Part shown: positions 51,910-60,479 of the stretch, piece by piece | Position numbering within the stretch: the first letter of the stretch is position 1 | How the letters are laid out: every line of letters begins with the position of its first letter | NCBI GenBank assembly: GCA_021817245.1 | Contig: JAKAVQ010000002.1 | Span: 78,721-142,720 of the forward strand | Origin: Thermoplasmata archaeon | GTDB taxonomy: Archaea > Thermoplasmatota > Thermoplasmata > Lutacidiplasmatales > UBA184 | Direction of reading: 5' to 3' | DNA length: 64,000 nucleotides | The notes under the pieces: generated by a model | What the model saw: only the letters and a program-made list of their open reading frames with translations | What the model was told of the DNA's origin: nothing | Databases searched by the model: none | Translations under genes and position numbers: made by a program

Positions 51910-52692
51910 CTAAACGGTCCCGACAGACTCAACAAATGAGTCAAGGCCAGCGCTCGCATCACGCACCCGAGCAACCTCTTCGAGGATGGATCGTACCGCA
52001 ATGGACTGATCAGTCTCGTCGGGGGGGGGATAAACGAATGCAGTTACGTCGAGGTTGCTTAGGCGACGCTCTGAGAGTGCCCTCGCGTGATCAGTTATGT
52101 CCCGGAAGCTATAGACCAAGACCTTCGCGTCGTCAACGGTCTCCATCTGGTTCAGCCCGAAAGAAAAGCATTGGAATGCGCGCATGTTATCTTGGTCCAG
52201 TACGAAGTCAAACGTGTAGTAACTCTTGTTACCCGCGAATCTTCTCTGAGATATGACCGGGACATGATACCTCTCAAAAGCGCGCCTGACGCGGGCGACC
52301 ACGCTCCTCCTGCGGACAACCTTCGACTCTCGCTTTCCTCTTTGATCTATTGAAACAAATCTCTGGTACAGGCTAGCCAATTCGTGATCTATGTCGCTTG
52401 CGGTCGTAGAAGCTGGCTCGCTCACCTGAATCGTTTGAGATTGTGACTTGGAAAGGGTGTCGAGAAATCCACGGTCGCGATTAGGGGTACCCGAATACTC
52501 TTCGAACCCATCGACTATTCTTTGGACTGAGTCAACATCAAGGGTCTCGTCTGAATAGGTCTTTAGGCGGGGAATGCCCTCGGTGAATCTGACCCGGAGC
52601 TTGCCGGATTCGGGATCGTGAAGCATCACACCAATATTCACTGGTTCGTAACGGACAAGGTCGGGGACGACCTTTACCACCACGTACCTCAT
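51910..52692 (-). CDS. DUF3037 family protein
   Basis: This 260-residue protein starts MRYVVVKVVPDLVRYEPVNIGVMLHD, the hallmark of DUF3037. The rest is mixed alpha/beta with an Arg-rich middle (VVRRRSVVARVRRAFERY). DUF3037 genes are commonly found beside HipA-like kinase genes, as here (13 bases downstream of one), so the pair probably works as one system. The function is unknown. The ATG at 52692 was chosen over one twenty codons earlier that lies inside the kinase gene. Confidence 0.82.
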   Translation of the reverse strand: MRYVVVKVVPDLVRYEPVNIGVMLHDPESGKLRVRFTEGIPRLKTYSDETLDVDSVQRIVDGFEEYSGTPNRDRGFLDTLSKSQSQTIQVSEPASTTASDIDHELASLYQRFVSIDQRGKRESKVVRRRSVVARVRRAFERYHVPVISQRRFAGNKSYYTFDFVLDQDNMRAFQCFSFGLNQMETVDDAKVLVYSFRDITDHARALSERRLSNLDVTAFVYPPPDETDQSIAVRSILEEVARVRDASAGLDSFVESVGTV

Positions 52693-52705
52693 CGGACTTC
52701 TCTCT

Positions 52706-53500
52706 TCAGGGAGGGGGCCTTTCGGGGTTAAGCGCAAACGCCTGAAGAGCACTTCGTACTAGTGCCTTCCTGTCCTCAAGAAACCTGACCGCTGCGGCTC
52801 TCTCGACTTGGTCTTCGAGCCATGCAATCGGAATGTCGTCCACTATTCCTCCCGGAGCCTCCGCAGGCATGGCTTCCAAGCTGTCGCAAAAGGGCCCGAA
52901 TTCCTCCAACGACCAGACACACCGATTCAAGAAGTCGAAACGTGGCACCAAGTCTTTGGATGCTGCGACAGCTGCTAGATTGGCAGAGTGCCACGACGGT
53001 CCAGTCAGGATGAATCCGTTGTCTATCATGAGCATTCGATACCTTGGTCCCTCTGCGGTCTCGACTTTGCTGATTAGAAGATTGCCGCCGCCACGATCCA
53101 TGTTCCTGACCCAATTGTCGAACCCGAGGATCTTCGCGACCTCCTCACGATTCGCAATATCCCAGGGCTTGATTCCGACTGAAGCGGGTTCAGTAAAGTC
53201 GAAGGCAGACGTAACCTGCCTAGTGCCAAAGTAACTCCCGGGCTGGATACCACGACTGGTCAACCCGGCCGAATCTCGAATGAACAGCTCAGTGAGCGTT
53301 ACTATCGCAGCCTCAGCAGTCGGCAAGTTCAGGCGGTTGCAAATTTCCGCTCCCAGCCCTTCGTTAAAGAGGGCTCGAGATCCATGTTCTGGAAACTTCA
53401 CCCAATACTCGCTCCGGTCGTCGCAAAGCATTCTGTGGGGCCGGGATCCGCCCTTCCCCGGAGTGAAGCCATAGTCGCGGACTGCTGTAACGGTCCTCAA
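52706..53500 (-). CDS. HipA-like protein kinase
   Basis: This 264-residue protein is a compact HipA-family kinase. K35 in VKFPEH is the likely ATP lysine, NMDRGGGNLL (residues 133-142) the catalytic loop with the family's D-R-x-x-GN pattern, and MIDNG (158-162) the metal-binding DFG-like motif. HipA toxins phosphorylate glutamyl-tRNA synthetase; this one lacks the HipB antitoxin and is paired with DUF3037 instead. A role in defence or dormancy is inferred. Confidence 0.85.
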   Translation of the reverse strand: MRTVTAVRDYGFTPGKGGSRPHRMLCDDRSEYWVKFPEHGSRALFNEGLGAEICNRLNLPTAEAAIVTLTELFIRDSAGLTSRGIQPGSYFGTRQVTSAFDFTEPASVGIKPWDIANREEVAKILGFDNWVRNMDRGGGNLLISKVETAEGPRYRMLMIDNGFILTGPSWHSANLAAVAASKDLVPRFDFLNRCVWSLEEFGPFCDSLEAMPAEAPGGIVDDIPIAWLEDQVERAAAVRFLEDRKALVRSALQAFALNPERPPP

Positions 53501-53868
53501 ACGTCACGACCACCCTCTCCGGATGACGACCTGGGCTTGAACGTCGCGGCCGGACACTGATAGAAGAAACTCCAAGGCGATGAGCGAAGTCCTAAGTCAC
53601 CATTGAAGGGTTGTTGTAACGGTCCCTTCACCGATATCGGCCGAGGAGCGAGGGCCCGAACTCCGGCCACGGCCCCCGCTCTGGCGCTGGCCGAATTTCG
53701 GAATGGGATTCGAACCCCCGGGGGGTACAAATACTCCCTCCGACACTCGGTACGAACGCCCGAGGACATCCCGGCCCGCGAGTGGTGGGTGCAAACAGGA
53801 TTAGGCATTCTGCCGCTCATTGTGGCTCACCTTCGGGCATATGACCCCGCTTCGGCTCGCGACTACGT
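53501..53868. other. Intergenic region with tRNA-like segment
   Basis: About 370 bases between the kinase and second Fic genes. It holds the tRNA-Met-like segment at 53718-53745 and a T-arm-like GGGATTCGAACCCCC just before it. Open frames crossing it look accidental. Confidence 0.5.
53718..53745 (+). repeat. Degenerate copy of the tRNA-Met 3' end, possible attachment site
   Basis: CCGGGGGGTACAAATACTCC and the following CTCCGACA align with the last 27 bases of the tRNA-Met gene (32942-32968) with about three substitutions and one inserted G. Such partial tRNA copies mark the far end of elements integrated into tRNA genes. A tyrosine recombinase gene lies 1.3 kb to the right. The match is imperfect, so chance or an old decayed site remain possible. 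Confidence 0.4.
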
Positions 53869-54939
53869 CTAGGAAAAGCGTCGACTGTAGACGTCAGCTA
53901 GGAAGCGGGATCTCAAGCGGTAGCGTCGACCCCGCCTCTCTCCGATTTGCTCCAAGACACCGGCTTTGCTAAGCTCATCCAGCGCCGACCAAAGCGCCGG
54001 TTGGCTGTACCCCTTTGGATTCGGATAGTCGCTCCTTGAGAACCAAGCGCCGGTTCCCTGCAGCACCCAACGAAGCAGAGTGCGTGTGCTTTCCCGGGAG
54101 AACTTGGAGACAAAAGGTCCGAGGTTTGCCTGCCTTGCGGCCGCCTTGTAGGCTGCCTGCGCCTCACCAGCGTAATATCGTGCCCAATGGCCGTAATCAG
54201 TCCCCGCGTTCGTGGTGCCGAGGTACTCGTAATAGTGATCGCTAGTCCGGAAGAAACGGGTGTCGAGCGGGATTAGGGCAGCCTTCCGAAGACCGAGCTT
54301 CACTAACACGGCGATGTTCAGTAGACGGCCTAGTCTTCCGTTTCCGTCCATGAAGGGATGAATCGCTTCGAACTCAGCGAAGAATAGAGAGGCAGTGATT
54401 GGGGCGGGTAGCGCGAACCTTGCCTGGTCCAACCACTCGAGCAACCTCTCGAGCTCTCTCTCAGTTCGTTCTGGTGGGGTGGGTGTGAATCTGAGGGATC
54501 CGCTTCCGACATTGACAATGTAGTTCTGTTCAGGTTTCAGAACCCCCACCCAATCGGGGCGTATCACATCCTTGAACAACGCTCTGTGAGTGTCGAGAAG
54601 CCCCTGGACCGTTAAGGGTGGACCCTTCCCTCGTGAGAGGTCGCCATAAGCATTCGCTAGCCTGAGAACCCCTGTTTCCGACGGGGACTCAGGTTTTCTG
54701 CCCTCCAGTACCTGACGCGCTTTGTCAAGTTCGACTGTCTCCCCTTCGAGTCTGAAGCTACTTACTGCGTTCCTGAGTCTGGCCATCCCGAGCAATATCT
54801 GGTGGAGTTGCGGTGAGAGCAGGCGGGTTTCTAGTATCCCATCTAATCGGATGCATTCCACCGCAGGTGCCCCGATATCGTCCCCCACGTGAATGCTCGG
54901 AGAGAAACCGCCAGTCGTGTCCCTCTTCTCAAGCGGCAC
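53869..54939 (-). CDS. Fic family protein (second copy)
   Basis: This 356-residue Fic protein has the full catalytic motif HPFMDGNGRLGR and an N-terminal inhibitory motif in SSFRLEGE (S-x3-E-G). The layout (Fic_N, Fic core, C-terminal winged-helix with ALWSALDELSKAGVLEQIGERRGRRYRL) is that of the common bacterial type with a DNA-binding tail, so it may regulate its own gene. The start is a GTG at 54939. It faces the first Fic gene across the defence cluster. Confidence 0.93.
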   Translation of the reverse strand: MPLEKRDTTGGFSPSIHVGDDIGAPAVECIRLDGILETRLLSPQLHQILLGMARLRNAVSSFRLEGETVELDKARQVLEGRKPESPSETGVLRLANAYGDLSRGKGPPLTVQGLLDTHRALFKDVIRPDWVGVLKPEQNYIVNVGSGSLRFTPTPPERTERELERLLEWLDQARFALPAPITASLFFAEFEAIHPFMDGNGRLGRLLNIAVLVKLGLRKAALIPLDTRFFRTSDHYYEYLGTTNAGTDYGHWARYYAGEAQAAYKAAARQANLGPFVSKFSRESTRTLLRWVLQGTGAWFSRSDYPNPKGYSQPALWSALDELSKAGVLEQIGERRGRRYRLRSRFLADVYSRRFS

Positions 54940-55075
54940 AGCTACTTATCAAGAATTAGACATATTTGGAGTTTTCATAAGAAGAATAAGAAGAGTGGAA
55001 TCTGTGGGATTACCCCGATCTGGCAGTGGAGGGACCCGGGGAATCGTAAGCTTGCCATAGCAGGAGTAGCGCGCC
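54940..55075. promoter_or_regulatory. AT-rich divergent promoter region
   Basis: This 136-base gap between the second fic gene and the recombinase frame is the most AT-rich stretch of the window (around CATATTTGGAGTTTTCATAAG). It probably carries promoters for both, but I cannot assign a single TATA box. Confidence 0.4.
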
Positions 55076-56275
55076 TTGCAACTAACGAGTGACATCGACG
55101 AAGGTGAGGTGCAACGGGATTGCGGACAACTCGCGAAGACGCACCCGATCGCATCTGATTTCATCGTCCGCCGACCCGGATACGACTATCCATCCTGTGG
55201 GGGGATGGCCCGAGGCGGAATGCCGAACGCTCCCTCGGGTCGCCCCCTATCCTGGGATGGACCCCCTCGAAGAAGCCCGATTCACCCTTCGGCTCGAGCC
55301 TCCGCCCTACCTGAAAAGGGGTCGTCTGCGGGGGCACGAGCTGGTACGGTACACCAGTGGGAAGCTCAAGTTGCCGCCTTTCTGAACGACAAGCGTTCCA
55401 CGGATGACGTGGGAGAGGCGTGGCTTTCGCGAATGCGCTGGGAACTCTGCAGGCTCCCCAGTCTGCTGCGTCGAGTGGGGCAGCCGGGCAGCGTGCGTTC
55501 TCCAAAGGACGTGACCGAAGACAGTCTCCGCGCGCTTCGGGCGGGGCTCCCGTGGGAGACGCCGACCTTTGCCGTTCACTTTCAGGCGCTGAGGCAGTTC
55601 CTTCGATGGGGAGGAAATCCGATAGCCGGTGAGCGTCCTTTGTGGGCGCTTCCAAGGAGCATCCCGGTCCACCGGCGGTGGGTAACCAAGGCGCAACTTG
55701 TATCGTTGTACCGTGCCGCACGTGGGGTGGAGCGTGTGATCGTCGCTCTCGAGGGCCTGAGCGGACTTAGGAGGGTCGAAGTCCTGAGACTTCGTGTCAA
55801 GGATGTCCTCGTCAAGGAGGAGTGCCTCCGCATTCTCGGAAAAGGGCGACGCGGGGGGAAGTGGCGGATCATCCCCTTGCGCGGAGAGGTGTTCCGTGTG
55901 CTGACGACATGGATCCGAAACAAACGAGACGATGACAAGGTGGTGTCACTGTCCAAATCCGGAGCCGACGCGGCTCTCCAGCGGGCGGTTCGCCGGGCCG
56001 GACTTACCCGTGACGGCGTCAAGGTATCGCACCATGATCTTCGGAGGACGTTCGGCCGTCTCGCCAACGCGTCGGGGATGAGCCTGGTTTCCCTTCAAGG
56101 GCTCTACGGCCATGCGTCGCCGACACTCTCATCTCACTACATCGGACTCGACTTTGACGAGCTCAAGGCCGCCCTCGCAAGGTTAGATTCCTTTCTGGGG
56201 CCGGTCGCTGAATCCCGCCCTCCGGAACGGGCCGTGTCCCGCCCCAGGACGCGCCTCGGCCCGCCGCGGCGGTGA
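55076..56275 (+). CDS. Tyrosine recombinase/integrase
   Basis: The catalytic domain has every expected residue: Arg in GLSGLRRVEVLRLR, the beta-hairpin Lys in LGKGRRGGKWRIIPL, H-x-x-R in HHDLRRTFG, His in YGHASP and the nucleophile Tyr in HYIGLD. The N-terminal SAM-like core-binding domain is residues ~100-200. The TTG at 55076 is doubtful; the first ~85 residues look non-coding, and an ATG at about 55205 or 55220 is plausible. It resembles XerA/phage-type integrases and may have mobilised the accessory region. Confidence 0.88.
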   Translation: MQLTSDIDEGEVQRDCGQLAKTHPIASDFIVRRPGYDYPSCGGMARGGMPNAPSGRPLSWDGPPRRSPIHPSARASALPEKGSSAGARAGTVHQWEAQVAAFLNDKRSTDDVGEAWLSRMRWELCRLPSLLRRVGQPGSVRSPKDVTEDSLRALRAGLPWETPTFAVHFQALRQFLRWGGNPIAGERPLWALPRSIPVHRRWVTKAQLVSLYRAARGVERVIVALEGLSGLRRVEVLRLRVKDVLVKEECLRILGKGRRGGKWRIIPLRGEVFRVLTTWIRNKRDDDKVVSLSKSGADAALQRAVRRAGLTRDGVKVSHHDLRRTFGRLANASGMSLVSLQGLYGHASPTLSSHYIGLDFDELKAALARLDSFLGPVAESRPPERAVSRPRTRLGPPRR

Positions 56276-56286
56276 CGATAGCGCAA

Positions 56287-56300
56287 ACATGTGTACATGT
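56287..56300. repeat. ACATGT inverted repeat after the recombinase
   Basis: ACATGT-GT-ACATGT, followed by GAACAT, lies 12 bases after the recombinase stop. Each half is itself a palindrome. It might be a binding site or recombination core, or chance. Confidence 0.3.
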
Positions 56301-56500
56301 GAACATACACCCTCATGAGTGGTTCCCGTCAGGCGCCGACTCTTGAGTTCGCCCGCCCCGGAGCAAACCCGACCCTTGAGTCGATCGAGTACGTTAGGGC
56401 CATTCTCCGCTCCGCCGAGAAGCCGGCTCTCCGCGCCCGTCCGAACTCGCTACGTGCAGCACCCGCTGGCATCCCCGCCAGGTGAACCCGCCGGGGGCGG

Positions 56501-56899
56501 CTACTTGACCGGTGTCGGGGGCGAGCGGAGCACGAACTCGTTGCCGTCGGGGTCGGCGATCACCGATAACGTGGCGGTGAATCCGGGAGGATGGATCGTG
56601 TGCGGAGCATCCGTGATCGTTCCTCCTCGTCGGGCGATCTCCGCGCAAGCAACGGCGGGGTCATGGTGGGAGAACACGACCCCAGAGACGGTCCCGGGTT
56701 CGCGTCCCCCCTCCTCGGGGTCGTACACGTGCATTCGAAGGGTGGTGCTGCTGCCCGGGATCGCGAACACCGCCCGGCCCGCGGTCCCGTCGAACTGGAG
56801 TTCCTTCAATCCGAGCACATCGCCATAGAACTTTCGCGCCTTGTGGATGTCGCGAACGTGTACGGTCACCGCTTCGAGGCCTTCGACCGCTGCGACCAT
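56501..56899 (-). CDS. VOC/glyoxalase-fold protein
   Basis: This 132-residue protein has one vicinal-oxygen-chelate module pair: GLEAVTVHVRDIHKARKFYGDVLGLKEL at the start and LSVIADPDGNEFVLRS at the end. Metal-ligand candidates are the first His in VTVHV and the final Glu in NEFVL. Members include glyoxalase I and antibiotic-resistance proteins; the substrate is not predictable. Confidence 0.88.
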   Translation of the reverse strand: MVAAVEGLEAVTVHVRDIHKARKFYGDVLGLKELQFDGTAGRAVFAIPGSSTTLRMHVYDPEEGGREPGTVSGVVFSHHDPAVACAEIARRGGTITDAPHTIHPPGFTATLSVIADPDGNEFVLRSPPTPVK

Positions 56900-57072
56900 G
56901 TGCGATGTGGGAGCGCACAGGGTCTTATCAGGGCTGCGAGCCCGGCGGCGTCTGGGCCTCAGAGGGCCAGACTGGCCCTGGGTGCGTCACGGCGCCCCGA
57001 CTCGCTCCTCACCTTCCGGCCGACCGGACACTTCGATGTCACGGGAGCCCCTGCGGCGGCTCGGAGACGCTC

Positions 57073-57504
57073 CTAGAGTTCGGACACGCACCGGTAGAGG
57101 TCTCCGGAGACGCCCCAACTTGTCCCGATCGCGCGACCGACGGTCTCCGCGACGAGATACGTGTCGTTCCAGGAACGGAATCTGGGGTCCGAGGACCAGA
57201 GCGTGATACCGGTCGTCACGACCCGGCGCGGCGGGCTCGCCGTCGGGTCCTTGATGGAGATCCCGTCCATGGTGAAGAACAGCTTGCTACCCTCCGGCGT
57301 CGAAAGGATCCCTCGCAACGTTGGGGTGAACCCCCCGTCCGGCCGCTGACGCGCGAGGTTCGTGGCATGGATCGTCCCACGAAGGCCATCGGCCTCCAAC
57401 CGGCCGTTCAGGATCCCGTACACATGGCCCCCTTCCGGGAAGGCCCACTCCTCGTCCACGTCGGTGTAGACAAGCTCCAAGGATCCGATCCGCTCCAGTC
57501 TCAT
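57073..57504 (-). CDS. DUF3237-like protein
   Basis: This 143-residue beta-rich protein resembles DUF3237: NGRLEADGLRGTIHATNLARQRPDGGFTPTLRGIL followed by LFFTMDGISI and a FRSWNDTYLVAET region. The family's function is unknown. It may share transcription with the VOC gene downstream. Confidence 0.6.
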   Translation of the reverse strand: MRLERIGSLELVYTDVDEEWAFPEGGHVYGILNGRLEADGLRGTIHATNLARQRPDGGFTPTLRGILSTPEGSKLFFTMDGISIKDPTASPPRRVVTTGITLWSSDPRFRSWNDTYLVAETVGRAIGTSWGVSGDLYRCVSEL

Positions 57505-57944
57505 AGCCCCCGCCGTATCGTCACCACGGAGTAGATGGTTTCGGTCCTACCCCCAGAGCTGCCGACGTTCGGAAGGAGCAGGTTCGACAATCCTGCAGAG
57601 GTCTCCTCTAGAGGTGCGCCGGCTTCGCTCGGAGAAGGGAGCGTCGGTGACTCGGCCCGGTCTTCCGCGCAGGATCCGAACTCGTGGGGTGTGCAGATAC
57701 AGACCGACCCTCGTTGTCGGTCCGTCAACGGGAACGGTCGCGTAGGGCCGTTGAAAGGTCGGGGGATAGGGACCATTCACCCGTTTCTGCTTCGCGACGA
57801 GGCGTGGGCGGGTCGGACGGGAGCCACCGCTCGAGCGGTGAGCCCAACCCCGTGGCCGGGGCCCGCGCACGGCGATCGAGGTGGCACACCCGCTCGATGC
57901 TGGAGGTCCGGCGGCCGCGCGGAGCCGGTTGACGCCCCGGGCGT
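57505..57944. other. Intergenic region, nothing recognised
   Basis: About 440 GC-rich bases between two minus-strand genes. Frames on both strands have Arg/Pro-rich, non-coding composition and no motifs. Confidence 0.5.
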
Positions 57945-58256
57945 TCAGCTGGGGAAAGTCTCCTGGGTCAGCGCGGAATAGGCGTCGCGCCGCGCGACGA
58001 TCTCGTCCGGATGGGCATGATACGTCGGATCGTTGGTCGCGATCAACCGCATCGCGTTCAGGGCCGCCTGCTGGGCCCAGTTCCGGAGGTGTTCCATGGA
58101 ATGGAAGTAGAACCCCCGCAGATTCTCGGGCAGGGCCGCCGGGTAGCCCACCACGCGAACCGCATGGCTACCCTTCGCGACCGGTCCGCTGCACCAGGGG
58201 CACACGAGACCATCTTCCGTGACCGTGACCGTTTCGAGGGTGAACGGGGACTTCAT
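57945..58256 (-). CDS. Hypothetical protein with CPWC motif
   Basis: This 103-residue protein is not recognised. It has VCPWCSGPV near residue 18, which could bind a metal or act as a redox pair, then HAVRVVGYPAALPENLRGFYFHSMEHLRNW with several His and aromatic residues. The ATG at 58256 (MKSPFTLETVTV) gives natural-looking sequence throughout. Confidence 0.6.
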   Translation of the reverse strand: MKSPFTLETVTVTEDGLVCPWCSGPVAKGSHAVRVVGYPAALPENLRGFYFHSMEHLRNWAQQAALNAMRLIATNDPTYHAHPDEIVARRDAYSALTQETFPS

Positions 58257-58743
58257 GGCGGTGGCAAGGGGTCGCCCATGCTTCAGATTTGCCCTGGGCA
58301 GCTCGAAACCACCGACCGGCCCCAAGGGCTTGCTTCGGTGCGGTGGTCGGGTCCGGTTCGGCGGATGCCGCCCACTGGTTCAGCGTCCGTTGCTCCCGTC
58401 GGCGCGAGCGTGCTCCTGCCTCAGCCGGCGGGACGGGCGGCGCGGCGAGCCGGACGAAGCGGAAGAACCACCGACTGCGTGGAGCGCGAGGGTTTTCCGA
58501 AGGGCCGCTCGAAATGGGGGACGGGGCAGGAGAGGGTTTACCGCATTCGTCGGCTGTCCGGCGGGGGCCGGATCCCGCCCCAGCGCGAAGAGGTCCGCCC
58601 GGGGCGAGCCGGACGCGCTTCGACGGAAGGTCGGTGTTCCTGCGGGGTGGCGGGAGAGCATCCGGTTTGAAGCGCCCTCGGTCCGTGGTGGCACCTCCAA
58701 CGGAGGCAGGGGCGATGCGTTCGTAGCACCGACTTGGGGAGCC
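58257..58743. other. Intergenic region, nothing recognised
   Basis: About 490 GC-rich bases before the toroid-protein gene. Several long frames cross it but all are Arg/Gly/Pro-rich and without motifs. Confidence 0.5.
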
Positions 58744-59739
58744 ATGATAAGAGCGAGCCGTTTCCGGTGGCCGATGCGGGTCCCTCTCCGAGTGCGGAAG
58801 TGGCTCACGGGACCGAACTCCGACCCGAGCGTCCGGGCCCGGTTCTTGCTCGAAGTCGAGGGGCGGCCCCCGCAGGATCCCCGCGTGCGTGCTGCCGTCC
58901 GAGCGATCGGCCGGAAAGGGTGGGCCGCCTCGCTCCTCGACTTCCAGTGGCCGGACGGACACTGGGTCACTCCCGGCACTTCGGACGGGGAACTGTACCG
59001 CCCGAAGTACATCGTCACCAACTGGCTCGCGATCGTCCTGGCCGACCTGGGGATGACGCGGAAGGACCCCCGCATCCGCCGGACGGCCCGGCTCATTCTC
59101 GACCGATGGAGTCGGAAGGGGAGGGACCTCAGCGGAGCGACCGGGGAGGTCTGCGTCACCGGGAACGCCGTGCGGACCCTGATCCGGTTCGGGTATCTCG
59201 ACCACCCGGCGGTGCAGCGCTCGATCGCTTGGATCGTTCGGACCCAGAAACCGGACGGGGGATGGCACTGCTTTCGTTCGCGCACCGGGACCCTCGACGG
59301 CTGGGAGGGGCTGGCCGCGCTCGCGGAGATTCCCGAGGGATCTCGAAACGACTCGATCCGCCGGTCGATCGAACGAGGCGCGGAATTCTACCTCAGTCGC
59401 CACCTGATGGACGAAGGCGCGGTCCGCTACCCGCCATGGTTCCGGATCCACTACCCGAACCACTACTTTTACGACGTGCTCGTCGGCCTGCGGATCCTGA
59501 CACGGTTGGGCTACGGCTCGGACCCCCGTCTCGCCCCGGCGATCCGCTGGCTCCGAAGCAAGCGAGGCCGGGATGGGACCTGGTCGCTCGACGCCGCGCT
59601 TCCGGATCTCGATCCCAAGCTCGCGGGATACCAGTACAACGCCGTCATGTTTCCCCTGATGCTCGAGCCCCTGCACGAACCCAGCCAGTGGGCGACCGTG
59701 GAGGCGCTGAGCGTCCTCGCGCGGGTCGACGACGCCTGA
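58744..59739 (+). CDS. Prenyltransferase/terpene-cyclase-like alpha/alpha toroid protein
   Basis: This 331-residue helical protein has three Gly-Trp repeat turns (FQWPDGHW, QKPDGGWHCF and RGRDGTWSL), as in the QW-type repeats of squalene cyclases and prenyltransferases. The catalytic DxDD acid motif of squalene-hopene cyclases is not visible. It may be a cyclase-like or binding protein. The ATG at 58744 is preceded by GGGGAG. No isoprenoid gene is beside it. Confidence 0.65.
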   Translation: MIRASRFRWPMRVPLRVRKWLTGPNSDPSVRARFLLEVEGRPPQDPRVRAAVRAIGRKGWAASLLDFQWPDGHWVTPGTSDGELYRPKYIVTNWLAIVLADLGMTRKDPRIRRTARLILDRWSRKGRDLSGATGEVCVTGNAVRTLIRFGYLDHPAVQRSIAWIVRTQKPDGGWHCFRSRTGTLDGWEGLAALAEIPEGSRNDSIRRSIERGAEFYLSRHLMDEGAVRYPPWFRIHYPNHYFYDVLVGLRILTRLGYGSDPRLAPAIRWLRSKRGRDGTWSLDAALPDLDPKLAGYQYNAVMFPLMLEPLHEPSQWATVEALSVLARVDDA

Positions 59740-59886
59740 ACCGGGGGAAGGAGCCCGGGGTCCAGAGGGATAGGGATTGGCCGTTCGCACCCTCGTAGGG
59801 ACGCGAGGACCGGACACCGCGCATCCCGGCTCGGCGCGGACTCGGTTCCGGGCCAGCCTTCGATCGGGGGCCGGGGAGCGGGAGTT

Positions 59887-60180
59887 CTACCGGGACCGCC
59901 GCTCGGTCACGGATTTCGCCTGCGCGACGGCGGCGTCGACCTCGTCGGCGCTCACGCCCGGCTCGAGCGGGTGGTCCGCTTCGTACGCTCTCGCGACGGA
60001 GGCGGCCGTTCCTCCGGCTTCCGCCAGGGCGGCCAGCTCCGCGCGCCGGCGGCGGAGCGATCGGGAGAGCGACGCGTAGGCGACGCCCGCCGGGCTCTGG
60101 TCGTCGACCGCTCGACGGCCGGCCTCGGGGCCGGGCCTCGGCAGGTCGCGGGTTCCCTCCCGTGGACCGTTCTCGCTCAT
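59887..60180 (-). CDS. Small helical protein of unknown function
   Basis: This 97-residue protein (ATG at 60180) has a helical C-terminus: YASLSRSLRRRRAELAALAEAGGTAASVARAYEADHPL and EVDAAVAQAKSVTE. The first 30 residues are polar and disordered. No family is recognised. Confidence 0.5.
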   Translation of the reverse strand: MSENGPREGTRDLPRPGPEAGRRAVDDQSPAGVAYASLSRSLRRRRAELAALAEAGGTAASVARAYEADHPLEPGVSADEVDAAVAQAKSVTERRSR

Positions 60181-60479
60181 GCACTCACAATGAGGGCGCG
60201 CTCGGAGATTACGTTCTCGGCGACCCCCCCCCCGCTTGGCCGATCTCGCGGGGAAGTCCGTCCGTGGGGGCTCCTGCGGGCGAGCCACGAGAGTGCGGTC
60301 CCCACTCGGTTCATGAACGGCTCGGGCGGCCGACCGCGACCGTGACCCGCGCGGTGACCGGTGCACGGGATGGCCGCACCACGGAGCCGACCCAACGAGC
60401 GGCCCATCCCCGGGTCTTCCGTTCGTTTCGTAAACCCACAATCTGATGTCGAGCGCCGCGGTGCGACGAGCGAAGACCG

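Noticed and set aside
51765-52256. A plus-strand frame of 163 codons beside the zinc-ribbon gene
   Set aside because: It runs antisense through the C-terminal part of the DUF3037 gene and has no motif of its own.
53700-53760. A possible complete tRNA around GGGATTCGAACCCCC
   Set aside because: The T-arm-like loop is there but the stem pairs poorly, and no matching acceptor stem, D-arm or anticodon arm can be placed on either strand.
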